Made by a program: the position numbers and the translations under genes
In this document: in pieces, positions 1 through 12,150 of the stretch
Numbering within the stretch: the stretch's first letter is position 1
Layout: every line of letters begins with the position of its first letter
NCBI GenBank assembly: GCA_021186555.1
Contig: JAJKFL010000216.1
Location: 62,001-126,000, forward strand
Origin: Reticulitermes speratus
Taxonomy: Eukaryota > Arthropoda > Insecta > Blattodea > Rhinotermitidae
Direction of reading: 5' to 3'
Length of the DNA: 64,000 nucleotides
The notes under the pieces: generated by a model
What the model saw: the letters and a program-made list of their open reading frames with translations, nothing else
Database searches by the model: none
What the model was told of the DNA's origin: nothing

Positions 1-937
1 GTCTTTAGCTTGATGAGCAACTACAAGTGTTATCTTCGATTTATACGTGTGTTCCGGTTTTTTCATTACAAAAAGTTTGAATAGCGTTTCACAAACAATT
101 ACTAGAAAACGGTTTGATGATTTAGGTCACTCAGCGAACAAATGAAAGTACTCATTCATTTCTCGGTATTACAGTTGAGTTGCACTAACGGAATCTTTTG
201 AGCCAATCGAAATCCACTATTGTATTATTTACCGAAAAGTTCTTTATCTCATTTGACGGTGCAAAACGGGAGGCAGTCCTTCTGAAAAAATATGGATTAT
301 TCAAAATTTAGATGCCTCTTAACACAAGGCGCAGAATCTGTCTTCCCAAATGCTAACTCAGTTAATGCAGACCAAAGAACAAGAAACACCTGTTTTGAAG
401 GTGTTCTAATGGATGTCATAATTCGTCTCTCAAATTAGGAAAGGGACACAGTGTGAGGGTGTTCAAGATTATGGTGCTGTGAAATGCATTTTTAGTAACA
501 TAGAAGAACCACAAATGGAGCAAAAGGAACATTTTAACTGTAACTCGTGCAATGAAATCACAGCATTAGACTGTATTGTTTCAAGACGACGTAATTGACT
601 TATTAATCAGCTGGTTCTAACACCTATGAAATCGAAGGTTTGACACGTTGCTCACAAAAAACAACACATTACATCCAGCGTTATGTGCATCTACACAACA
701 CACTGACACTCAGAAACATCCAATTAATAGTCTACATTACTTAAGTGTATATTTTAGGGCAAAGTGCAGATCCATGTTTCAAACATCCTTACCAAAATTT
801 CCCCTTCCTCCAAAGGACGCAAAGAAAAGACTACGCTTAAATTTCACACGAAACAATAGGAAACACAAAGCAGTCAAAATATTATCTGAAAATTTAAGGT
901 TAAAAATGTAATGGATTAAATATTTTTCATTTGCCAG

Positions 938-1042
938 AGCCTGAGTGATGTAGCAGATGTATCGCAGGGTCTGGCAGTCTATATTATCATTACGGTCTCC
1001 TTGTGTGTATATTCGTGGCTTGGAGACGAGCTTTCAACTCAT
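938..1042 (+). CDS. OR copy A exon 5
   Basis: Exon of 105 bases, phase 0 at both ends. The acceptor is TTTGCCAG and the donor GTAAGT. It encodes a 35-residue segment beginning Ser-Leu-Ser-Asp-Val-Ala that contains a hydrophobic, membrane-type stretch (TM6 region). It differs from copy B at five bases, three of which change the residue (Val/Leu, Ala/Val, Ile/Met). Confidence 0.82.
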
Positions 1043-4000
1043 GTAAGTATAACTGACCATTTAAATTCAGGTTCATTCTTCATGTTGTCAGTAATCCATC
1101 TGAAGGATATAAAACATTTATGTTAGCCGCATCTTAGGCCGATGGTATCTGTTCACAGCTTGATTCTAAAAAATAAGTATATTTAAATGTGTCAGAAGAT
1201 AGCTAATAAACATACCTATGAATATCTTTGCCATATTCTTGATGAGTTTTTTCAGGCGGAGAGAGTGACAGGCGCGGCCTGGGGCTGCGACTGGGTTGGA
1301 ACACCTGTCCGACTTCAGCGATGTCTGGTCTTCATCATTGCTACAGCTAACAAGGAGTTCACACTGACAGCTGGGAAATTTGTTCCGGTGTGCAATAAGA
1401 CCATGATGAATGTAAGGTTATTCACATAAAGACACAATATGCGGCAGCTTGGCGAGTTATACTGAAAGTAATTTAATTATAGAAGGAGGTTAGATTGAAA
1501 GAGTTAAAAATGCGAATAAGAAATAATGTAGGAATTGCAGGAACCAGAGAAGGATAATTTCAATATATACATATAAATAAAGGTTCTTTCAGGAGGAATC
1601 TACCATACTTCAGGAGAAAGTTCCTTAGTTTGTTTAGATCGATACAACCAAACATAAATATATGCGAGGTTGAATCTTACGGAGATAATGACGGAAGAAA
1701 ATGCGGTCTTCACGCGGTTCCACATACTGTACATGTTTAACATAGTCTGTTATCCGTACACACTGAATTTCCGTGATTGAATTGACATCAAAGCTCAGTT
1801 ATGTGGAGGCGAGTGTTCTATTTAATGTACTTTGTATATAACGACAGTTTTGTGAACGTAGTGTGACATTTTATTGCTTAATCAATGTCTCATGTCACTC
1901 AGATTTTAATTACATATTTAGTAGAGGTGGTAACATTACAAGAACGCCAAAATCCTCCTCATATATATATACATATATGGTAATCAATAAATATATAACA
2001 GTACTCATTCTTTAATGTTCTAGCCATTGTGTCGACAAATCATTATAACTCTCCACTTTTGAATTACATAAAATATCATTTGTGAAAAGGATTTATTTTA
2101 GTCTCAAAGAATACAGCAATCGAAAATTGGACGCACTGGAATCATGGTGTTTATAGGCAGGCTCAGAAGGAAGAAAGAAATCATGTGCTTATTATTCAAC
2201 ATATATAGTTGATCTACTGAATTCAAAATACATATCCCATTGTAATATTCTCAGGGACATATGTGTGCGCTTAACGATAGTACTGGGAATTAGTGGTGTT
2301 AATGTTGACAGAACTGAAGAATCCCTACACAGAAAACATGTATTACTTTGGCATTAGAAGAAACAAGTGGTAAAATGGGAGAGACAATCTATTTTCTACC
2401 AAAACTCGGAAGCCATATGATGCATGAGAATTGGGAGTGGATATGTTTTACAATCTGGTTTAAGACCTTATACACAGGAATCATTAAGGCGCTGAGAATA
2501 CTTTCCCTTTGCACGTCTTGCTGAAAACTGTTTAATTCACTTAACGGCACATGACTCAACGAAATACATAAAATAATTGCATTAACCTTATTTTATTTCG
2601 ACATTTTTATTTGTCAAACTCTTTTGAGGAGTAAAATTAGGTTTTCAAATGTTCTCTTAACTGAAAAATATCTCCTTGAAATAAACTAATAAAATTTTTC
2701 TTGTTAAATTTGATGGTTATAAATTATATCTAAGTCATGTTTAAACAAAACGTGTAGGAACTTCCATACACGAATTACCCACACCATGAAACAGAGAAGG
2801 AATGAAAACTGATGGGAAAATATCAGGTTTTAACCTGTGTTGATGATATGACATGGTGGAAATACTTAATTAACACTGCAAATATATATGCATTATATTA
2901 CATCAACTCAAGAGTTGGAGCTAGAATTTTGTTCAGAGAGAATTATAAGAAATTTACAAAGATATTCAGAGCGGAAGTTCTGCTGTTCCTGTACCATACC
3001 TTACTCTATGTAGCAATTTAGACATTACAATATACAACCCCATAATTTTGGCTTCTGTTTCAAATACGTGCGAACATATGGCTTGTATATTATGCGAGAA
3101 ATATTAGAGTGGGTTTGTGAGAACCAAATTCCAAGATCAGCATCTTAGTGTATGAAGGAGAAGGTGGTATGAAACACGAAAACATTTTAAAATTAGAATC
3201 TTCTTCAAGTAATATCAATAACCTTATGAAATCATGGATTACATGTAATCATATAAACGTCCAGCTTGCGGATAGAGACGCAAATTTTCAATAAATGTGC
3301 TTACAGTCCGCAGAGAGAATAGATGGAACAATATTACTGAAATGGATTTTAAGTAACCTGGTTTGAACGTCGTGAAATGGACAGTGATACATTGAGATCT
3401 GTTGTGGCTTAAAGAGGAATTTAGTTTTATCATTAATGTGGTAAAATGTGAGAGAATATCTGTATAATGACTTTAGGAAGACGTATGTTGCAATAGAGTT
3501 TGGGAGAGGGGATGCTTTACAGACTTGATTAAGACCTTATAACAAAGGAATTGTTTATGCTGATGAGAATACTTTCGCTTTGTACTTCATACTGATAAAG
3601 TGTTAAATTCATTGAAGGGAACATGACTCAATGAACTATATCAGTTTCAGTTTCAGTTCTTAATAAAACGCAAAACGGGTAATGCTTTACAGGAAAAGCA
3701 GATTTCATTCAGGATATCCTTTCGAAAAGTCCAGAACAGTAGGCGGAGCTCCAAGTAGTTACATAAACGGGAGTGAAATGTGCTGTTCAGAGGGCCTTTT
3801 TAACTTCAGTCCTGAGGCCCAAAACTAGGCATCAGTATATGCTAATTTTATTACCTTACATAGCACATGTACTGTGAGCAACAAGGATTCTATAGTTAAT
3901 ATCAAGAAACAAAACGTGACAGTTTAAGAAGACTTACTTCTAGCACAGTAATTCTTATTTCGACATGCTCCTTGGAATTCAGCGTGTCAAGGGCACACAA

Positions 4001-6317
4001 ATGATTTTCAACACTTAACAAACAATGTGGGCCGGGATAGCTTAGTCGGTATAGGGACTTCCTACGGACTGGACCGTCTGGGGATCAAATCCGAATGGGG
4101 GCTACATTTTCCTCACCCGTCCAGACCGGCCCTGAGTCTCACCCAGCCTCCTGTAAAATGGGTACCGGGTGTCTTTGCCGGGGGTAAAGCTGCCGGGGCC
4201 TGGAGTTGACCACCCACCCCCATCTAGGGCGGAGGTTAAAGAAAGAGTAGATGTATACACCTCTAATTCCCCCTTGGCCTTCATGGCCTGTTATAGGGTA
4301 AACTTTACCTTTACCTGTACCTTTCTTTACCTTTACCTTTACCTTAACCTTAACAAACAAACACGTCTCGATGCACAAAATCGTGTAAGTTAACCATTTT
4401 GTCGTTAAAGTGACAGTAGATAAGTACTGCAATGCTCAGTCAGACGAAGGTTCCCCTATATGGAAATTCAGAATTAGCAGCATTGTAATTTAAACACATC
4501 TTCATTAGCAAATACAAACGAGCAATGTCTTTGCAGTATCGCACGCCTTGTCTGGGCGCTACGGAGGAAGATATGCAAATTAAGATTTGGAAATGTCACT
4601 CGTCACTGATTCACGCCACCGAACTACAAATCATAATTACGCACACACAGTTCCATACCACATTTTATTACTACTCAGCCTGAAAACGTTGCTTCAGCCC
4701 TAAAGACTTTAATGTAAGTGGCTGCTACAATTATGTGACTTTGCACCTAGCTGGAACCGTCGCATACCATCAGTATACTGAATTTGTTCCTCAGCATCTT
4801 TAAACTTATGCGAAATACAAGGGTACTTCTGGCATGGTTTCAGGGTTGGAAGTAAATGCACTTATGTCCTACGTCTAGATGGATCAAACATTTGTTTTCA
4901 CTGCCTACTTTCAGTATACAAATATTTTCAAAATCAGGAATTTTGAAAATAATTTCTAAGTTTTCACTGCTCATTGTTCTGCCATTTACAGCAACACTAC
5001 CCTTTCTGCGAATTCTTACAAAATTATTCAACTTTTAATATTGCACGTCGAAAAAAATATATTTAAAATCCGCGAATTAATTTCGCCATAACCAACTCAA
5101 CATATAGTTCAATCATACATAGAATTGTAGTAACACACTTGGGGTCAGGCCTACCTCGTTGAAGAATCAGGTGTAGGTGGATGTTTCCTTGCTCGCAGAT
5201 CATGGCTATCTTTAATATGCTTTACTTTCTGGACTGATCTACTACGATTGAACGAAAATAATTCTTCTGTCGTATTGGGGATCGCAATTATGATCTATTT
5301 TCCATACGAGGGTTTCCTGTAGATTATCCGAAGAGAACATCCTGATTGCATTCGAGAAATAAAGACATTAATAGCTGACTTGCCTATACCACGAATAAAA
5401 TAAGACCAAGGTCATAATTACGTACTTTCCCAAAAACAAATCACACCACTAACAATGAATTCTATCGGATTACTAAAGAGTTTTCCTGACAGTGAGATGT
5501 GCAAATGTATTTACCCATTAAAAACTTCAATTTTCAGGTGTCTTCAATAAATCATGAATTCGAAGAATATCATTTTCTGAAACCTATGTCTCAATGGAAC
5601 GAACACCTATGAAGCCAACTGTATGTAGGTGTTGATTCATAGAGACCAAAATTACAATCTCTCTCAAAATGGCTTAGGCGTAAATGTTATTATCAATACG
5701 CAGATTGAAATCATAATGTAATTACAGAGAAGCAAACCGCATGTCCGAAATATAAGAAATTTATTACACTTCATTTATGTTTCAACTTAAAAGTAATAAG
5801 AATATGCACATTGAGCAAAACTGCTTAACGAATGTCTTATAACATTTACTGCAGAGTGTACGTTCTTGTTAATCTCAGTCGTGAGGACAGCATTGGTGAT
5901 GCACGCAACAAGCGTAGGGGAACGCAGATACAAAGTGTTATTCTGGAACTCTAAGCCAAATATGTAAGGATATTAACTGGCAGCATCTTGTTTAGTATCA
6001 GGTCACAAATTATTTTCCTGTGAATAAAGTTGATTTCAAACAGATACGGAGAACAAAATGTTTTTGAGAAGGATTTTGTGTTCAAATGTTTATTCAGGCA
6101 ACTATAATATATAAATATTCAGGTTACCAATACGTTTGTTCTTCAGGTGAAGACAGTAATGTAAATAAACTTTTTAAGTATAGTGGATACAGATCTTCAT
6201 TTCTAAGTGCCTGTAATTCTACTTATCTTTTTGCAGATGATCAACCAGTCTGTATCCGTCTTCATGTTTCTTCTACATGTGAGAGACAAGAATACCGAGC
6301 ACTCTCAGCTGGTGTAA
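938..6317 (+). CDS. Odorant receptor gene, copy A, exons 5-7 (5' part outside window)
   Basis: This is the 3' end of an insect odorant receptor, a ligand-gated cation channel subunit of the 7tm_6 family that acts with Orco in the dendrites of olfactory neurons. Joining 938-1042, 1256-1411 and 6237-6317 gives one open frame ending in TAA. All exon boundaries have AG acceptors and GT donors and all junctions are phase 0. The frame contains the late-OR pattern: a Trp-Gly-Cys-Asp-Trp stretch, a Phe-Thr-Leu-Thr-Ala-Gly-Lys-Phe box before TM7, and a last exon beginning Met-Ile-Asn-Gln-Ser with a hydrophobic run. Exons 1-4 should lie left of the window, judging from copy B. Compared with copy B the visible exons differ at only a few residues and none is broken. 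The final intron is 4.8 kb and contains a SINE. The family call is secure; the ligand is unknown. Confidence 0.85.
1256..1411 (+). CDS. OR copy A exon 6
   Basis: Exon of 156 bases, phase 0. The acceptor is TTTTTTCAG and the donor GTAAGG. It encodes the most conserved part of the receptor, the WGCDW stretch and the FTLTAGKF box near the pore-forming TM7. Two residue changes from copy B sit near its start (Arg/Ser and Thr/Arg). Confidence 0.88.
2365..2575 (+). repeat. Diverged intronic repeat, unit 1
   Basis: About 210 bases that are recognisably repeated at 3,432-3,640. Shared stretches include GTGGTAAAATG, TTAAGACCTTATA, GAGAATACTTTC and ACATGACTCAA in the same order and spacing. No coding content was found. 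The pair lies in the last intron of the OR gene and recurs in block B at about 47,753-47,965 and 48,825-49,030. Confidence 0.65.
3432..3640 (+). repeat. Diverged intronic repeat, unit 2
   Basis: Second unit of the direct repeat that begins at 2,365. The two units are about 1.07 kb apart and clearly older than the A/B duplication, since the divergence between units is much larger than between blocks. The source element is not recognised. Confidence 0.65.
4026..4348 (+). mobile_element. tRNA-derived SINE with TTTACC tail
   Basis: The insertion is bounded by a 12-bp target-site duplication, CTTAACAAACAA, at 4,014-4,025 and 4,349-4,360. The head has pol III promoter-like boxes: TAGCTTAGTCGGTATAGG (A box) and GGGGATCAAATCC (B box). 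The body has a GGTACCGGGTG...GGGGGTAAAGCTGCCGGGG core. The 3' end is a run of TTTACC units rather than poly(A). A matching insertion with the same duplication lies in block B. It is non-coding; open frames on both strands here are incidental. Confidence 0.85.
6237..6317 (+). CDS. OR copy A exon 7 (last exon)
   Basis: Last coding exon, 27 codons including TAA at 6,315. The acceptor is CTTTTTGCAG. It starts Met-Ile-Asn-Gln-Ser and carries the end of TM7 (Val-Phe-Met-Phe-Leu-Leu) followed by a short charged tail, as is normal for OR C termini. It was too short to stand out by length and was found by following the phase-0 junction from exon 6. Confidence 0.8.
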   Translation: MINQSVSVFMFLLHVRDKNTEHSQLV

Positions 6318-7839
6318 CCACACGGAATTATAATTCAGAGAACACCAGTAGTTATTAGTAATATAATATTATGTGGTTTATTCAGCATTTCTCTCTCTAT
6401 ATATATATATGTATCTGTGTATGTGTATTACTTGTCACGTTAATGTTTATCTTCACATATAATTAATTATCTGGACACTGACAAATATACACTCTCATTC
6501 AGAGAGTTTAATTTTTCTTATAAATGTGATTTAGCATGTAGTGAAACGCAATTTCAAACCTAAAATGTATTATGTTTCGGTATAATACGCACATAAAAAT
6601 TCGTTAATGCAAGAAATTAATAAATATACAAGTGCTTTTAATTGTAACGTGGAGACGCATAATTTGAAATTAAATAAGAATTGTGTTATTTTTTAACTGT
6701 AGCATATTTATGCTTCGAAATTCTTACTATCCATTTGTATGTGTGTGATAAAATTTATATACAAAAGGTTTTATTTTTCTTTCTTTAAAAATATTTTGTT
6801 TCGACATTTCAGGTGAAAAATCCATACTTTCAGAACAAAGAGCAGAGACATACATGCAGATCACATACATTATTTTGTTAAATAATTCTGTCCATCTTCA
6901 ATTTTCATAACCGAAAATTTGGACCGCCTTTCGGAATGTGCGTTCCAAATTTCAGACCTCAGAGTCTAGCATATTTTCGTTCCTTGCCGAACACAATCCG
7001 CCTTCCATATTTTGGGTCAACTTCAAATTGTTTGTTTAAATCTACAGAATTAAGGACATGATAACCCGTCAACTCAACTTGTTCCATTTCTGAATTTTAA
7101 ATACGCATTATCCACACTTACAAATGTAGACAATTTATAGGTTTTGAAGAGCTTGAAGATTCTGCATAGTGTTTGGAATTCTAAACGCAACTGCATTTTT
7201 TATTTATTCTCTGTCAAAGACGTTACATATACATCATGGATATCCCTATATAATTTCTCTTAAAGTAATTTCTTTTACAGCAAATATAAATATATTTTCT
7301 CAATTAACACATGCATCAGAGCGGTTTCGAAGCCATAACTCCTACACGGCACTATTAGTAGGCGTATATCATCAAATCAAAATAACAAGTACCATAGATA
7401 TGCACGCAACACTCAAGATACAACTTTAAACCCTCATTCCTGGAAATGAAAATTAAATTTACTGACCTTACAGTGTACAATCCCTGTATAAAATTGTACA
7501 TTACATAAACCACATCAGTAATTAAATAAATGTTATCTCACTCATTAAAGATTATGTTCGTCCATAAGAAATAATGAGTTCCTTACAGTTAATTGAAAAG
7601 AAGTAAACATTGGTAAACTTTTATAGTTGCAGTTATATGAGTCATAAGACGTCTTATGTAAGTGTAACTTGAACCACAAGATTCACACAAAGCTAAAAGC
7701 GTAAGAAATAATCAAATATCAATGAACCACAGTAATTTTAATATGGGTATAACTTATACCTCTTGCATTACACGCAATTAAGCCATACGTTGTTAACATA
7801 AAGCTTCTCACACTCTCTGGAAATATAAAAGCTTAAATG
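6318..7839. other. AT-rich intergenic sequence, no gene seen
   Basis: Downstream flank of OR copy A. It contains a short (TA)n tract near 6,400 and AT-rich non-coding sequence. I see no exon, RNA gene or recognisable mobile element. Short frames here lack conserved motifs. Confidence 0.5.
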
Positions 7840-8030
7840 TAACTTTGTGGCATTCACAGAAGGTGGGATGTATTACTGCACAGACTAATAAATGCACTTA
7901 TAATTATAAGGTGTTGGTAATTTTATTAATTATTAAATTCCATTTCAAATTTTTATTAGCCAAATTATTGGATTTTTTTTTGAATTTGGAAACGGTTATC
8001 TTTCTATTCACTTTCGAATGTAGTAACAGT
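7840..8030 (+). repeat. Diverged direct repeat, unit 1
   Basis: Roughly 190 bases repeated in diverged form at about 10,074-10,260. Shared landmarks in order are TTCAC then GGGATGTATTA, AATTTTATTAATTATTAAATT, AATTGGAT and TCTATTCAC. Block B has the same pair near 53,237 and 55,470. The origin is not recognised. Confidence 0.6.
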
Positions 8031-8170
8031 AATTTTGTTTTCAGCTTTAAAATCTGCCTAACGAGTTATAATTACTTTTTAATTTCTAAATATTTCAACC
8101 TCGAATTATAACATATCAGAATTTAAGTGGCCAATCCCAGTGGCCGCACGGTCTAATGCGTGGGTCTATT
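8004..8170 (+). repeat. Local duplication, unit 1, with truncated SINE head
   Basis: About 125 bases of unique sequence plus the first 42 bases of a plus-strand SINE (8,129-8,170, A box only). The same unique sequence recurs at 8,451-8,570 followed by a full SINE. The first unit therefore looks like a partial copy of the second, cut inside the SINE head. Confidence 0.6.
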
Positions 8171-8182
8171 CACTTTCGTATG

Positions 8183-8450
8183 TTTTTTTTTTTGTGTGGC
8201 TAGACAGCCTTATATAGGCCTGGGCCTCCTCGTTTCGTCGAGGTTTCATGGTCACACACATTTGAGACACACCACAGTCGGTAGGACTCCTCTGGACGAG
8301 GGACCAGCTCGTCGCAGAGACCTCTACCTGACATCACACAACACTCACCAGAGACAGGCGTCCATGCCCCCGGTGGGATTCAAACCCACGATCCCAGTAA
8401 GCGAGCGGCCGAAGACCCACTCCTTAGACCGCACGGCCACTGGGATCGGC
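8183..8450 (-). mobile_element. tRNA-derived SINE, minus strand, full length
   Basis: Read on the minus strand it begins GGCCGATCCCAGTGGCC, has an A box (TGGCCGTGCGGTCTAAGG) and a B box (GGTTTGAATCC), and ends in an A-rich tail (the T run at 8,183). It is flanked by a 12-bp duplication, CACTTTCGTATG, at 8,171-8,182 and 8,451-8,462. It is not a functional tRNA gene: the sequence continues about 190 bases past the tRNA-like head and ends in poly(A). Confidence 0.82.
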
Positions 8451-8570
8451 CACTTTCGTATGTAGTAACAGTAATTTTGTGTTCACCTCTAAAATCTGCC
8501 TAACGAGCTATAATTACTTTTTAAGCTCTAAATATTTCAACTTCGAATTATAACTAATCAGAATTTAAGT

Positions 8571-8820
8571 GGCCGATCCCAGTGGCCGCGCGGTCTAAGG
8601 CGTGGGTATACGGCCGTTCGCTTGTTAGGATTGTGGGTTCGAATCCTGCCGGAGGCATGGATATCTGTCTCTTGTGAGTGTTGTGTATTGTCAAGTAGTG
8701 GTCACTGCGACGGGGCAATCACTCGTCCAGAGGAGTCCTACCGAGTGTGGTGTGTCTGAGTGAGATCGAGGAATCTCACAGAGAAGGCCTAGGCCCACTA
8801 TACTGTCGAGCCATGACAGA
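8571..8820 (+). mobile_element. tRNA-derived SINE, plus strand
   Basis: Same family as the minus-strand element at 8,183. The A box is at 8,583 (TGGCCGCGCGGTC) and a perfect B box GGTTCGAATCC is at 8,636-8,646. The body carries GAGGAGTCCTACCGA and the end is near GAGCCATGACAG. A long A tail is not visible. It is preceded by the duplicated unique sequence 8,451-8,570. Confidence 0.78.
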
Positions 8821-10073
8821 ATATACTTAAAGTGACATATTTAACGTAATTAGAAGACAGCGCTGTACACAGCAGCATTAACTATGCGGAACATATACTT
8901 TCTCTTTATTGTTTTTAATGATATCAACTTTGCAATCTTTTTCATAAACTGAGAATAAGAAGGGTTCCGCCTTTTGACCCCATATTGTCCTTAACTCTAA
9001 CATATATTTGAAACGAAGAGAAGAAAAAGTGTTGTAGACAACGTGTGTGTATTGTACCAAACAAAACAGAATGACATGTATGTGATGTCAATTTTTGGTG
9101 TGAGATCATTACCCTGTAGCACTCACAAAGTGGTTTAGCTGCAGTACCAATAGGTTTTAGAGGTGATCGCTCTTGCCTCTTGTCTTTCAGCAAAAATCAC
9201 TCACATGTAGATAGAAAAGCAAATAATTCAAGATTTTGGACAGCTACTAAATTGCACATTACACATTAAATTTTCAAAACATAATGTATTATATTAAAAT
9301 CGCTGTCCAGTACTTCGGATGTGAAAGGGAAGATTTTCAGTAATAAAATAGGCCTCTTAGGGTATAATCTGTAATTAACCATCTTATTACATTGTTGAAA
9401 GGGATCAACTTAAAAGTGACTTTTCAAAAGAGGAAATCCATTGGGTTGAATCTACAAATGATAATAGGAAGATTCGAAATAAGTTTCTAATTTGAAGCGT
9501 ATACCAACTAACATGTCTCGAGTGATCTAAAGTTTATGCTTATGCTTGCCGGGTTGATATAAAATTTTTACCCAGGGTTAAGGAACGGTCCCTTTCTTTC
9601 CAAAACAATACCTTAAATTCCAAATTTTCAAAACGCCGTCTTGAAACGGAGAGCTAATGGGACCTAAGAATTTTACACTTGCCAAATATGGGACTACATC
9701 ACGCTCTTTTGGAGAAATTTCACATTTTTAAGGAAACCAAAGAGGGCAATCAGATAAATGACAAGCATACAGTTGGCCCAAATGTAATATCTGACGTCAT
9801 TACACAATATACAAACCCATCACATGACAACCACACATCGTACGGCATCTGTCAGTACTTCCTTAACATAGAAGTGAAATGTAGCGTCCTTACTATTTTA
9901 CGAAGTTCTGTACAAAATTGTAAGAAATAATCCCACATAAATACTTGACATTTTTTATATAGGTCTGTCATATTATCAATAGGTTCGTATCCTCTTATAT
10001 ACAGGTCAAGTCAGCCACATATTTTAAAATAAACTGTGTGACACTAAGTGGAAATAAAAATAATTAAATACAA
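8821..10073. other. Intergenic sequence, no gene seen
   Basis: Non-coding AT-rich sequence. Open frames of up to 83 codons occur on both strands but none shows domain motifs, and the block B counterparts vary freely with frameshifts, which argues against coding. Confidence 0.45.
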
Positions 10074-10260
10074 TGTTGTGATATTCACTGAAGTTGGGAT
10101 GTATTATACGTACCAAGAAACAAATGCAATTCTCAGCATTTGGATTCGGCAATTTTATTAATTATTAAATTGTATTCCAACCATCTGTTTTAGCAAGTAA
10201 TTGGATATTTGCTGGAATTAAAAATGGTAAGCTCTTCTATTCACACTCGTAAGTAGTTTC
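10074..10260 (+). repeat. Diverged direct repeat, unit 2
   Basis: Second copy of the sequence at 7,840-8,030, in the same orientation and about 2.2 kb away. It lacks the SINE that follows unit 1. No function is apparent. Confidence 0.6.
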
Positions 10261-11179
10261 AGGGTCTTTTACGTGTATGATCCTTGGTGACAAAGACCTT
10301 CTAACGCATATTTTTAGGGATACTAAAAACAGATAATTTAATCGTTATTGTTACAATATCAGTATGAGTTATTTTAACCGATCCTACCTTCAAAAGTTTC
10401 AAATGTCCCCTGGCTTAAATGCCAAAATTCAAGTGGCGTTATTACTGAAAGAACAACTTTTAGTTTCGGATATTATGCATGATTTAACGAATAAATTTAC
10501 CCCAAAACTGAGAGGGAATTATTATAAAGCATTATAAATCTGCAGACACTATACAAAATATGGCTGACTCTTCTTAGATATAATATCACACTCACGCCGC
10601 AGGGTCGTCAAATATTCATATCATAAAAACACCTAGCTCTATAGATACTTTCTGACTTACTGGATCAAAAGTACAGAAAAATATCGACACGACTCTTCAA
10701 GGTCATAAAATATAATAGCAACTAAAAAGGGAAAAGGACTGTGGCAAGCATTTCTCACTCTGTTTTGTGGCGTAAATATGAATTACACTACCTTGAAAAA
10801 AATGAAGTGTGACTCTTACCCGTTTGGACTTAATGGATCACGTTACCCCGTATATCACAGCTATACATATGCAGCGGCATAGAATTCGAAGGTGAGCATC
10901 ATTCATTAATAACTGAAAAAGTCGCATGTTCGCACCTGTCCATTTTGATTGAAAAGAGAACTAAATCACATTGTTTGACACTTTCAGAATAAGAAACTAC
11001 CCTACGTAACACCTGAATATTTTAACAATTATTGTAGTCGGTTAAGAGGAGACTGGAATAAATTGCATAGTGAGGAACTTCATGGCTTTTACCCTCGCCA
11101 GTTAATGGTAAGTTGAATGCCGGGAGCACATGGTGTTCCAGGAGGTTACCGATCCCAGTTCTATTCATGACCAACGCCT
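10261..11179. other. Intergenic sequence, no gene seen
   Basis: AT-rich, non-coding. I see no recognisable gene, repeat or mobile element in this stretch. Confidence 0.4.
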
Positions 11180-12150
11180 CTTAACTGCCGGGGTCGAAAA
11201 AGATTAGGAATTATTAGTAGATTATTGTAGCAAAGTGTTTTACAGCGACAAGGGGGCGGTACCAGCGGTAGAGAATAGAATAATGGACAAAATATATGTG
11301 GAAGAATTGGAGATATTAAGATAGAAGGATTCAGGGTCGGAGTGAAGGGAATGAAGAGTAACAAACCACTAAGCGTTGATGAAATGTCAGCGGAAATGGG
11401 AAGAGCGCTCAGTATCAGAAATGGGGGAGGTGGAGGGGAGAGAAATCTTAAGTAAATATTCAAGGGAATAAAAAGGCGAAAATTTTCCCCAGGTTATGAA
11501 AAACACTTTTACTATGTTCTATCTGAAAAGGCAAGAGAAAAGAAAACGATCCGGGCAAACACAGAGACGTCATTCTAGTAGAAACAACGTGTAGATATTT
11601 CTTCAGTATTGCGGCAGGTAGGATGTTAGAGTGGTTGTCAAACAACGAGATGATAAACAGATTACAGGTAGGGTGTGTAAAGTAGAATAACATTTTTAGT
11701 ATATTTACATAGTTAAAGTAACATTATACCCATAAATAAGGAATGAAGGGATTTATCTATTTGTGATTTTTGTATCTGGAGAAGGTTTCCGATTCAGTAA
11801 ACATTTAAGTATTATTTTATAAACTGCAAATGAGAGGTCCATGTGAACGTGTAGCGGAGTGTATGAACAGCATGTGTTAGGCATGAGAATATTACGTGAA
11901 ATAGAAAAGAGAGTGAAATGACGGAGCCGAATTGGAGTTGAGCATTACCGCAGTCTGGAAACATATTTATTCAGCAATTTTGCAAATGATATTTTATACT
12001 AATTAAGAAGGACACAAACAATCACCAGCAGTTTGCGAGCTATTTACACCCGTGCAATTGTTCGTGTTTGACTTTGTAGTGGATTTCTATAAAATAAACG
12101 GCTTACAAAGAGATAGAAGTAATGTCAAAAATTTGGAAGAACTGGAACTT
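11180..12150 (+). pseudogene. Decayed LINE reverse transcriptase fragment
   Basis: The plus strand, read with several frame changes, resembles the fingers/palm part of a non-LTR reverse transcriptase. There is a segment like 'RDVILVETTCRYFF' followed by 'GRMLEWLSNNEMINRLQ' near 11,560-11,660, then a 'DLEKAFDSV'-like remnant near 11,770-11,800. Many stops and frameshifts make it a relic. The C-terminal end of the same sort of element appears from 13,701, so a younger LINE fragment seems to interrupt it. The minus-strand open frames in this interval are shadows. The family is judged from memory of LINE proteins and was not searched. Confidence 0.45.

Noticed and set aside
8571..8650. A tRNA gene
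   Set aside because: A and B boxes and a tRNA-like head are present, but the sequence continues as a SINE body and the acceptor stem does not close, so it is a SINE head.
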